A stretch of 33,204 nt of DNA from Rhabdochlamydiaceae bacterium (GTDB lineage: Bacteria; Chlamydiota; Chlamydiia; Chlamydiales; Rhabdochlamydiaceae): NCBI GenBank assembly GCA_017994195.1, contig JAGOLG010000007.1:1-33204 (forward strand), in the 5' to 3' direction. Each line of letters starts with the position of its first letter. Positions within the stretch are counted from its first letter, which is position 1. Below the pieces are notes generated by a model. That model searched no databases. It saw only the letters and a list, made by a program, of their open reading frames with translations, and was not told the origin of the DNA. Below, piece after piece: positions 6,965-13,774 of the stretch. The position numbers were made by a program, and so were the translations under genes.

Positions 6965-7349
6965 AAGTCCCTTTTTTTGAGGGAGAGAGTATCAAAATCA
7001 ATCCTTTCCAGCTAGAGAGACATCTTCTAAACATAAATATTTGTTCTTAAGGTTTCCGTAAGAGTCCAACAATATCGATCTATCTCGTATTTGCGCAAAA
7101 TCCTTTAGACAATCTCATCAAGTCCCAACACTCATACTTGATGATGTACTTCATAGTGAATTGAAATAATCTCTCCGCAGAGCTATTCTCTCTAGATTTC
7201 CAAGATTGAAAGTTACACATCCCTGTTCGAATCTCTCCACCTCCAATTCCGGCCAGGTCAAATGACCTGGCCTTTTTATTACACAGTCGTCCACCCAGTT
7301 GCGTTCTCTACCTTAAAATGCTACCCTAATGATCTAAAGGTAGTTTTGT
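6965..7349. other. 385-base intergenic region holding the right island end
   Basis: It contains the promoter region of the secreted-protein operon on the left, about 200 bases with no recognisable gene, the exact ssrA-end copy 5 and its terminator (7225-7277), and then the leader of the DUF5674 gene. No integrase remnant is recognisable. Confidence 0.6.
7225..7277 (+). repeat. attR-like copy 5: exact ssrA 3' end with orphan terminator
   Basis: 7225-7245 is identical over 21 bases to the ssrA 3' end (805-825). A perfect hairpin follows, GGCCAGGTCA/TGACCTGGCC (7251-7272) with TTTTT at 7273-7277. No plus-strand gene lies upstream of it inside the island, so this is most simply the displaced original ssrA terminator. 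Confidence 0.88.
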
Positions 7350-7700
7350 ATGCCCATGTCTCTCATTGAAAAAAAAATTAAAAAATCTGATTTGGCTGAG
7401 TTAGCTAAAGAAAGATATGGAGATTTGGTCAAAGCAGTTGTTGACGTTGAGCGAAATGTCATGGTCATTGGAGCTGAGCTACACTCCGATGAAGAAGAGC
7501 ATCTCTTGGATCAGGGTTCTCAGCAAAAAGACCTCTGGGGCATTAATCTCTATCCGGACAAGCCCTTTGAAAATTTTATTGAATTTGATTCAATTATCAA
7601 TTTGCGGCCCGGACAAGGAAATCGATCTCGAGATGTAATAGACCCAACTATTCGACAAAAAATTAAAGAAATTATCGCTCAACTCGTAGATGAATCATGA
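7350..7700 (+). CDS. DUF5674 family protein
   Basis: 116 residues with the DUF5674 pattern: AKERYGDLVKAVVDVERNVMVIGAELHSDEE, then LLDQGSQQKDLWGINLYPDK, and FIEFDSIINLRPGQGNRSRDVIDPTIRQKI. Function of the family is not established. Start at ATG 7350 with AAAGG upstream; an ATG two codons later is also possible. The stop overlaps the next start (ATGA, 7697-7700), a coupling typical of toxin-antitoxin-like pairs. It is the first gene after the right island end. Length is normal for the family. Confidence 0.85.
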   Translation: MPMSLIEKKIKKSDLAELAKERYGDLVKAVVDVERNVMVIGAELHSDEEEHLLDQGSQQKDLWGINLYPDKPFENFIEFDSIINLRPGQGNRSRDVIDPTIRQKIKEIIAQLVDES

Positions 7701-8038
7701 CAGCAAATTTTCAACACCCACTGCTAGCCGCAGGCAAATGGTTTACTCTAACCCTGTCTGAACAATTAGGCAACATTGGAAGTGAGGTTCATCGAGTCAT
7801 TCGTGCCCGTGGTGACGAAAACCGGTATGAAAATGCCGTTTTGCGAGCTTTCGAGCTCTTTTATCTAACTCTTTGTGATGAACGCTGGAGAAATCGTCGT
7901 AAAGAGATAGTCCGCGCCCGTGAAATCTTCTGTGATGCCTTATTGGGAGGCAAAGAATATGGGTCCACACTTGAAGATCTGGATAAATACTTCTTCCATT
8001 TTGCAATGGCTGCAAGAATCCAAAAGCTACGACGCTGA
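7697..8038 (+). CDS. Small helical protein coupled to DUF5674
   Basis: A 113-residue, arginine-rich, mostly helical protein not recognised as a named family. Features seen are an N-terminal GNIGSEVHRVIRA, then ENAVLRAFELFYLTLCDERWRNRRKEIVRAREIFCDAL and DLDKYFFHFAMAARIQKLRR. No signal peptide or membrane segment. It overlaps the DUF5674 gene by four bases and so is co-translated. The partnership suggests a two-component module, possibly toxin-antitoxin-like, but this is inferred only from arrangement and size. Confidence 0.8.
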   Translation: MTANFQHPLLAAGKWFTLTLSEQLGNIGSEVHRVIRARGDENRYENAVLRAFELFYLTLCDERWRNRRKEIVRAREIFCDALLGGKEYGSTLEDLDKYFFHFAMAARIQKLRR

Positions 8039-8102
8039 TCGTAGATATCCCTTTGATCTCAGCCTCTGTTTTAGTTTTTTGTTATGAGGATTGTCATCTT
8101 TT

Positions 8103-8540
8103 CTAATCAGGCAGTAATTCTGTAGCCAAATCTTTGGCTAACTTTCCATCTATCGAACTATTGAGTTTCATAACGGCCTTCATGACCAACCCTAAATCTT
8201 TTTTCGTCTTGGCTCCAGACTCTTCAATGGCCTGCACTACAATTCTTTTAGTTTCTTCAGCAGAAAGAGCTTTCGGTAAAAACTCTTGAATGATCATGAG
8301 TTCCTTTTTTAATTGCTGAGCGATATCAGGGCGGCTTGCGCCTTGAGCCTGTTCCAGAGCTTCCTGAAGATTGCCAAAATACGTTTTAAATAGTTTGACG
8401 ACTTCTGTATCAGGGAGATTAGCACGTGCATCAACGGCCAATATTTTTGATTTGAGCATGCGCAATGTATCGAGTCTAATCTGATCTCGGCTTCTCATTG
8501 CTTCCTTGATCCCTTCGTTAATTCGTTCGATGATCGTCAT
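8103..8540 (-). CDS. yqeY: GatB/YqeY domain protein
   Basis: A 145-residue stand-alone YqeY protein, related to the tRNA-binding tail of the amidotransferase subunit GatB. Family motifs are visible: IKEAMRSRDQIRLDTLRMLKSKI, then IAQQLKKELMIIQEFLPKALSAEE, and SGAKTKKDLGLVMKAVMKLNSSIDGKLAKDLATELL. The length is normal (about 150). The precise role is unknown, though tRNA or amidotransferase-related function is presumed. Soluble. It is convergent with the DUF5674 pair. Confidence 0.93.
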   Translation of the reverse strand: MTIIERINEGIKEAMRSRDQIRLDTLRMLKSKILAVDARANLPDTEVVKLFKTYFGNLQEALEQAQGASRPDIAQQLKKELMIIQEFLPKALSAEETKRIVVQAIEESGAKTKKDLGLVMKAVMKLNSSIDGKLAKDLATELLPD

Positions 8541-8638
8541 AGCGGTCCCCCTTTTCTTTTGATTTCATCATCGTATGGAGAATATTGAATCTTTTCCAAC
8601 CAAATGTTCTTAAAACACTATTTCTCCACCTCATTTGT

Positions 8639-9070
8639 TTAGGGAATTTTATGCAGCTTCCAATGATAACACTGCTCAGTGACTTTTTCTTGTATTCTCC
8701 AGCCATCCTTGGTCCGGATGCACTTATCGTTGTACCACAGTCCCCATACCATGACCTCTTCTCCGTTTGGGGGTAATTCTAAGGGGTTATGGCATAAACA
8801 TCGCACCTGGGCATGATCTCCCTGGATCTTGAATTGGAAATTCGAAATCAAATGCTGACGAGGCAAATCTCCTAAATTCTCTTTGAGAAAATTTTTAATC
8901 GTCTTCAGATCCGAACAAGGCCCTCCGGCACTAGAAAAATCAATCCGGGCATCATGAGAAAAAATTCGATCCAAGGCATCTATATCCTTCTTGTCAATTG
9001 CGACACAATAGGCGGTCAAAAGGTCTGTGATTTCAAAGCGATCAGAAACTTCCTGCAACGTCATAACCAT
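8639..9070 (-). CDS. SnoaL-like (NTF2-fold) protein
   Basis: 143 residues matching the SnoaL_4 group of NTF2-like proteins: TLQEVSDRFEITDLLTAYCVAIDKKDIDALDRIFSHDARIDFSSAGG, then LPRQHLISNFQFKIQGDHAQVRCLCHNPL, and WGLWYNDKCIRTKDGWRIQEK. Family members are often small-molecule isomerases, dehydratases or unannotated. The H-N-F and Y/D positions expected in the pocket are present, but no substrate can be assigned. Start ATG 9070 has GAGGA eight bases upstream. No signal peptide, unlike the NTF2-like protein at 6470. Confidence 0.88.
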   Translation of the reverse strand: MVMTLQEVSDRFEITDLLTAYCVAIDKKDIDALDRIFSHDARIDFSSAGGPCSDLKTIKNFLKENLGDLPRQHLISNFQFKIQGDHAQVRCLCHNPLELPPNGEEVMVWGLWYNDKCIRTKDGWRIQEKVTEQCYHWKLHKIP

Positions 9071-9197
9071 AACAAATTCCTCATCATTTTAACCTTGTTT
9101 AAGTTGGGCTATATCTTTTTAATGGATTAGCAACTTTTCTGCAGCCAGAAAATTAGGACTAAGCTAGATTCTTATTTTCAAAAATCAGGAGTTCCTT

Positions 9198-9794
9198 ATG
9201 AAAAAAACAGTTTTTTCAGTTCTTGCAAGCTTTGTTCTTGGTACTCAGTTAAATGCCACTGAAATGTCTAATCTGTGGATTGAAGAATATATTGAAACGG
9301 TCCCAGATTTTCCAAAACCTGGCATTCAATTCAAATGTTACCCAGAGCTATTAAAGAATTCGGAAGCATTTCATCGAGTCACTAAGACTTTTGCAGATCG
9401 CTATGCCAATTTCAATCTAGATGCGATCGTAGGACTTGATTCAAGAGGATTCATCTTTGGCACGGCTCTTGCATATGAGATGAATTTGCCTTTTGTAATG
9501 GTGCGCAAAGCAGGAAAGCTCCCTCGTAAAGTCGAAAAAATTGATTACGAATTAGAATACGGAAAAAATTCGTTTGAAATCGAGGTCGATAGCCTCCATC
9601 AAGGCGACCGAATCCTCATCGTCGACGATCTTTTAGCCACGGGGGGAACGGCCAGAGCTGCGGCTACACTCGTTGAACGTCTTGGCGGTAAAGTGGTGGA
9701 AATTGCCTGTTTAATCGAGCTTGAAGGATTGCATGGGCGAGAAAGTCTAAAACATCCTTTTTATTCCCTTGTGACTATCGAAGTCGATGAATAG
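9198..9794 (+). CDS. apt: Adenine phosphoribosyltransferase with signal peptide
   Basis: Converts adenine and PRPP to AMP (purine salvage). Type I PRTase motifs are complete: DSRGF (81-85), RKAGKLP (103-109), LEYG (119-122) and the PRPP loop ILIVDDLLATGGTA (139-152). The odd part is the N-terminus: MKKTVFSVLASFVLGTQLNA is a textbook signal peptide (basic, hydrophobic, A-x-A-like end at residue 20), and the normal APT N-terminus (IEEYIETVPDFPKPGI) begins only after it. The ATG at 9198 has a well-placed AGGAG seven bases upstream, so the leader is translated. This implies export to the periplasm, inclusion or host. The GDPD gene follows 17 bases downstream and is probably co-transcribed. Confidence 0.94.
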   Translation: MKKTVFSVLASFVLGTQLNATEMSNLWIEEYIETVPDFPKPGIQFKCYPELLKNSEAFHRVTKTFADRYANFNLDAIVGLDSRGFIFGTALAYEMNLPFVMVRKAGKLPRKVEKIDYELEYGKNSFEIEVDSLHQGDRILIVDDLLATGGTARAAATLVERLGGKVVEIACLIELEGLHGRESLKHPFYSLVTIEVDE

Positions 9795-9811
9795 ATTATT
9801 AAGTCTTTCCA

Positions 9812-10567
9812 ATGAAGTTGCTTGCGAGTTTCGTGTTCTTTTTTTGTCTTATGTTTTGTAAAACAGTAGAGGGAGGTCCAATGATTATTGGGCATAGGGG
9901 TGCCTGTGGGCTTGCTCCAGAAAATACATTAGCTTCTTTCGCTAAGGCTTTAGAAATCGGGGTAGACGCTGTTGAGCTTGACGTTCATCTGGCTAAGTCA
10001 GGCGAGTTAGTTGTTATCCATGATGAGACTATAGACCGCGTGTCAGATGGAAAAGGTTTTGTTGCGGATAAGACTCTTAGAGAACTTAAAGAATGCACGT
10101 TGGAAGGAGGAGAGAAAATCCCCACATTAAATGAGGTGTTCGATTTCATCGATAGGAGATGCATCATTAATGTTGAGCTAAAAGGTGTTTTAACGGCAAA
10201 GCCAGTTGCAGAGCTTATAAGAAAATATGTGCTAGAAAAAGGGTGGAGTTTTGAGGATTTCTTTGTCTCTTCTTTTAACCACCATGAACTTTTTGCCTTT
10301 CATCAACTTCTTCCCGAAGTTCAAACGGGCGCTCTTTTGGAAGGGATTCCTTTTCATTATGCCTCTTTTGCTGAAGATATAGGAGCGACGCACGTCATTT
10401 TGTATCTATATACACTGAATAAAGCGTTTATTGACGATGCACATAGGCGAGGACTGAAAGTCTTTGTGTATACAGTGAATGAGCCAGATGAGATGAAGCT
10501 TTTATTAGATATGGGGGTAGATGGGATTATTTCTAACTATCCGGATCGGTATCGTTCTGAATCTTAA
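9812..10567 (+). CDS. Secreted glycerophosphodiester phosphodiesterase
   Basis: Hydrolyses glycerophosphodiesters to glycerol-3-phosphate and an alcohol. Catalytic motifs are complete: IGHRGACGLAPENT (H28, R29, E37), VELDVHL (E55, D57), VVIHDETIDRVS (H70), VELKG (E122, K124) and a C-terminal VNEPDEMKLLLDMGVDGIISNYPD. The first 20 residues (MKLLASFVFFFCLMFCKTVE) form a signal peptide, with cysteines but no clean lipobox. At 251 residues it is full length. It lies 17 bases after apt. Its stop shares TTAA (10564-10567) with the convergent GNAT stop. The substrate could be host-derived lysolipid headgroups. Confidence 0.92.
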   Translation: MKLLASFVFFFCLMFCKTVEGGPMIIGHRGACGLAPENTLASFAKALEIGVDAVELDVHLAKSGELVVIHDETIDRVSDGKGFVADKTLRELKECTLEGGEKIPTLNEVFDFIDRRCIINVELKGVLTAKPVAELIRKYVLEKGWSFEDFFVSSFNHHELFAFHQLLPEVQTGALLEGIPFHYASFAEDIGATHVILYLYTLNKAFIDDAHRRGLKVFVYTVNEPDEMKLLLDMGVDGIISNYPDRYRSES

Positions 10568-11532
10568 GACCAGTTGGTTGACCAAATAGCAAAATAGCAT
10601 TGTCTATCCCGAGGAATCTTAACACCCCTAAACATATGATTCGTCTGAATATTGTCGTCTTTTGTGAAACCGAGCTCTTTTAACGTTCTCAGGACTTCCT
10701 CAGGATGAAAATCAGGTACATGAATATAGACTTTTTTCAAAGGGTCTCTATTGTTAATGACCAGAAGGGAGTCACGCAGAAGCTTACAAGCCCCATCTGC
10801 TGTTGTGTGGACCATAGGACCTATTCGAACGCCACAGCTGTCTTCCAAGCAAAATAAAAAGCCCTTGATTTGTTGATCCTTATCAACAAAAATCTGGCTC
10901 CTTTGAGTATCACGAATCAAGTCAGCACGGGAGAATCCACATACCTTTTTATCTAGTTCAATGATCCCAGCAAGATCATCATCATCTACGATGTGTTGAT
11001 GCTCATCATTCTTGCTTGCTGCAGGGCTCGGCTGTCTTACATAGGAGATAATTTTGTAATCAGTCTTGAAGGAAAACTTTTCATAAAGACCGCTCCCAAG
11101 AGCTGAGGCTTCTAACTCTAAAGATTCTAGGTTCGTGTCCTGACTAATCAGGTATAACAAATACCCTAAGAGTGTTTTTGCAAGCCCCCTGTTTCTGTGT
11201 GAATGATCCGTGAGAATGTCAATAATTCTGACAAGCCTGTTATCAAAAACAACGGCCATTCCTGTTGTAATGAGCCTATCAGTTTCCGTATCGATAAAGG
11301 CATAGGCAAACCTTGCTAATCGAAGATGTTGTTTCCAATCTTCAAAAGTGTCGTCAAAACCAGCCTGTTTTGAAAGCTCATAAACTTCCTCAATTCGCTT
11401 TTCTTCAAGAGGAAAGGGTCGGAGCTCGTAAGTCGTATGCTGGTATTTATATAACAGTCTTCCTTCTTCCAGAAACAAACCGGGAGGAAGATCTTTTAAT
11501 GGATATTGTGTAGACGGCATGGTGGTCTGCAT
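10564..11532 (-). CDS. Two-domain GNAT acetyltransferase (YitH-like C-terminal domain)
   Basis: Predicted N-acetyltransferase; substrate unknown. The ATG at 11532 is chosen over one at 11583 because GGGAG lies seven bases upstream. In this 322-residue form, the N-terminal GNAT domain has the acetyl-CoA loop HRNRGLAKTLL (112-122) and LYEKFSFK. The C-terminal half (from about 180) has DLAGIIELDKKVCGFSRADLI, IGPM, and a final LGFTKDDNIQTNHMFRG, which matches the GNAT/YitH C-terminal domain. No signal peptide. Convergent with the GDPD gene and overlapping it by four bases. Confidence 0.87.
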   Translation of the reverse strand: MQTTMPSTQYPLKDLPPGLFLEEGRLLYKYQHTTYELRPFPLEEKRIEEVYELSKQAGFDDTFEDWKQHLRLARFAYAFIDTETDRLITTGMAVVFDNRLVRIIDILTDHSHRNRGLAKTLLGYLLYLISQDTNLESLELEASALGSGLYEKFSFKTDYKIISYVRQPSPAASKNDEHQHIVDDDDLAGIIELDKKVCGFSRADLIRDTQRSQIFVDKDQQIKGFLFCLEDSCGVRIGPMVHTTADGACKLLRDSLLVINNRDPLKKVYIHVPDFHPEEVLRTLKELGFTKDDNIQTNHMFRGVKIPRDRQCYFAIWSTNWS

Positions 11533-11619
11533 CAGAAGGCTCCCTTTTTTCTTGTATGCACAAAATAATATAGCATTTCTCATCTCTCAATAAAAGCCGG
11601 GTGTGTGTTTAAGAGGCTT

Positions 11620-12480
11620 TCAGTTGATTCTTTTTTGAGCCACGAAACGTAAAACCTTTAATTCTCCCTCTTCAATGGCTTTTGCAATAGATTTGTATCC
11701 ATCGATGGACGCTTCTAATTCATTTTCATTAAAGCAATTTACGTATCTTCCAAGCTGCTCAGGATTTTGCAGCCGCTCTATAATTTTCTGATTAAACCCA
11801 AGATAGACATAGCTATCATCGCGTACGGAAAGAATCGTAAATCCATTCTTCTCCAAAAGTTCGATATATCCAGCTTCAGTCTCGGGGAAAAGAGCCAGAT
11901 GCTCTAACTCAACTAATTTCTCAATGTTTTTGCCCCATTTTTTATGATCGGAGCTGAGCCAATCTGTAATGACCAGCAGCCCCTCATTTTTAAGAAGGCG
12001 ATGGCACTGTTGAAAGACTCCATCTTTTACTTCAAGATGCGTAAGCACTCCTTTGCTATAGATCAGATCATAACTCTCTTGAGAAATCGGCCACTTATTG
12101 TTACTAGTACTCAGTAGAAAATTCACCCTGTTTTTAAGAAAATCAGGCGTACGTTTCTCTGATTCAGCCACCATCCATTTATTCACCTCAAGACCTGTCA
12201 CGTCCACCTTGTATTTTTCAGCTAAGTAAAAAACAACTCCGCCTAAACCACACCCGATATCCAACGCTTTTTTACCTTCAAGCGGAATTTGATCGAACAT
12301 ATGTTCAATCCCTTTAACGCCTCCCTCCGACATCATCCCTTCTCCATAAGCAGCCTCAAGCTGCAAGCAATAGGTAGGAGTGTATTCATCTTCCAGAGTG
12401 GAAAAGGTGGCTTCACAAAAATCGGGCAACAAACTAGCTATTATCCAAACGCAAATACCAGAAAATTTTTTGACTTTCAT
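11620..12480 (-). CDS. SAM methyltransferase resembling phosphoethanolamine N-methyltransferase, with signal peptide
   Basis: Class I SAM-dependent methyltransferase. Motif I LDIGCGLGG is at 73-81; YDLIYSKGVLTHLEV (137-151) and CHRLLKNEGLLVITDWLSS (159-177) are the post-I and II/III regions. YGEGMMSEGG (45-54) resembles the substrate-side motif of phosphoethanolamine methyltransferases, as does the C-terminal GYIELLEKNGF. The first 24 residues (KKFSGICVWIIASLLPDFCEA) look like a signal peptide, unusual for a SAM-dependent enzyme. AAGGA lies upstream of ATG 12480. Near a secreted GDPD, a headgroup-modifying role is possible, but the substrate is an inference. Confidence 0.85.
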   Translation of the reverse strand: MKVKKFSGICVWIIASLLPDFCEATFSTLEDEYTPTYCLQLEAAYGEGMMSEGGVKGIEHMFDQIPLEGKKALDIGCGLGGVVFYLAEKYKVDVTGLEVNKWMVAESEKRTPDFLKNRVNFLLSTSNNKWPISQESYDLIYSKGVLTHLEVKDGVFQQCHRLLKNEGLLVITDWLSSDHKKWGKNIEKLVELEHLALFPETEAGYIELLEKNGFTILSVRDDSYVYLGFNQKIIERLQNPEQLGRYVNCFNENELEASIDGYKSIAKAIEEGELKVLRFVAQKRIN

Positions 12481-12662
12481 TGGTCGATGATCCTTATTAA
12501 ATTTTTAAAAAATATAGAAGAAATTTTCATTCCAATCAAAATGGAAAAACATTTTTCCTGAGCTAGTGCTCTGTCACGATTAAAACACCGCTAGATCTTA
12601 GAATTGCGTTTCGTTACACTTGGCTCATAGGATACCGGTCTGGTAAATCTTAGGAGGACCTC

Positions 12663-13736
12663 ATGCAGGAAGAGAAAAAAGCCACCATCCGCAATAGTAC
12701 GGCTGAATTCCTAATCTTTACTGGCCAAGCTGGAAAAAATACCATCGAGGTACAAGTTGCTGGCGAATCCGTCTGGTTAACCCAAAAATTGATGGGGGTT
12801 TTATTTGACGTCTCGGTCCCTACGATTAATGAACATTTAGACAATCTCTATAGACAAAAAGAGCTCTCAAAAACGGCAACTATTCGGAATTTCCGAATAG
12901 TTCAAAAAGAAGGAAATCGAGAGGTTTCCAGAGACATTGAATTTTATAGCCTTGAAGCCATTATTGCAGTCGGATTCCGAGTCAATTCAGATCGTGCTAT
13001 CCAATTCAGGCAATGGGCTGCTAATGTGCTCAGCGACTTTGCTATTCGTGGTTATCTTCTTGATAAAGAAAGACTAAAAAATGGTTCTTTTTTCAATAAA
13101 GCTTATTTTGACAACTTGTTGGAAGAAATTCGAGAAATTCGAGCAAGCGAAAGAAGGTTCTACCAAAAAATCACAGATATCTATGCCACCTCAATGGATT
13201 ACAATCCAAAAGCTGAAATCACCCAAACATTTTTTGCCACTGTCCAAAATAAGCTTCATTTTGCAATTCATGGACATACTGCTGCGGAGATTATTATTAA
13301 ACGAGCTGACAGCACAAAAGATAGGATGGGGTTAACAACTTGGAAAAATGCCCCTCATGGAAAAATCCTAAAACCGGATGTCATCATTGCAAAAAACTAC
13401 CTCACTGAGCAGGAACTAAAATCTCTAGATCGTTTTATCACAATGTATCTTGATTATGCTGAAGATAGGGCCAAACGCAATATGCCGATGACAATGAAAG
13501 ATTGGTCTGAAAAACTAAACGCGTTTCTCCAGTTTAACGAGAGAGACATTCTAGATCATCCAGGAAAGGTCAGCACAGAAGTTGCAAAAGCGTTTGCTGA
13601 AAGTGAATTTGAAAAATACCGAATTATTCAAGACCATCTATTCGAGTCCGATTTTGATAGGCATATTAAAAACGTTCTAAGGGAATGCGAAAATTTCACC
13701 AATGAAAATACGGAAGCATTTCTCCATACTGAATAG
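12663..13736 (+). CDS. rhuM: RhuM family virulence-associated protein
   Basis: Homologue of RhuM from Salmonella pathogenicity island 3, a widespread accessory-island gene of uncertain biochemical function. The family core is clear: VWLTQKLMGVLFDVSVPTINEHL (HTH-like), then RQKELSKTATIRNFRIVQKEGNREVSRDIEFYSLEAIIAVGFRVNS and AIQFRQWAANVLSDFAIRGYLLDKERLKNG. The C-terminal half includes FFATVQNKLHFAIHGHTAAEIIIKRAD and FLQFNERDILDHPGKVSTEVAKAFAESEFEKYR, the usual extension. At 357 residues it is full length. AGGAGG lies just before the ATG. It stands alone with its own terminator, as expected of horizontally acquired cargo. Confidence 0.95.
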   Translation: MQEEKKATIRNSTAEFLIFTGQAGKNTIEVQVAGESVWLTQKLMGVLFDVSVPTINEHLDNLYRQKELSKTATIRNFRIVQKEGNREVSRDIEFYSLEAIIAVGFRVNSDRAIQFRQWAANVLSDFAIRGYLLDKERLKNGSFFNKAYFDNLLEEIREIRASERRFYQKITDIYATSMDYNPKAEITQTFFATVQNKLHFAIHGHTAAEIIIKRADSTKDRMGLTTWKNAPHGKILKPDVIIAKNYLTEQELKSLDRFITMYLDYAEDRAKRNMPMTMKDWSEKLNAFLQFNERDILDHPGKVSTEVAKAFAESEFEKYRIIQDHLFESDFDRHIKNVLRECENFTNENTEAFLHTE

Positions 13737-13741
13737 TTGAA

Positions 13742-13770
13742 GAACTCCTCCATTGATGGAGGAGTTCTTC
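13742..13770. terminator. Bidirectional hairpin between rhuM and the PNP gene
   Basis: Perfect 11-bp stem GAACTCCTCCA/TGGAGGAGTTC (13742-13752, 13757-13767) with loop TTGA, between two convergent genes. The trailing T-run is weak on both strands. Confidence 0.65.
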
Positions 13771-13774
13771 AAAG

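Larger units (their letters stand above)
826..7245. mobile_element. Genomic island inserted at the ssrA 3' end (no integrase seen)
   Basis: The island is bounded by the 21-bp direct repeat and split by decayed ssrA-end copies 2-4. Cargo: a PIN-like protein, proline iminopeptidase, AbiEi/AbiEii, and an NTF2-like protein with an aldo/keto reductase. No tyrosine recombinase, excisionase or transposase is visible, so the island is either decayed or mobilised in trans. Confidence 0.8.

Noticed and set aside
7080-7220. 46-aa minus-strand open frame next to the right island end
   Set aside because: No ribosome-binding site and no recognisable homology; too short to support as an integrase remnant or gene.
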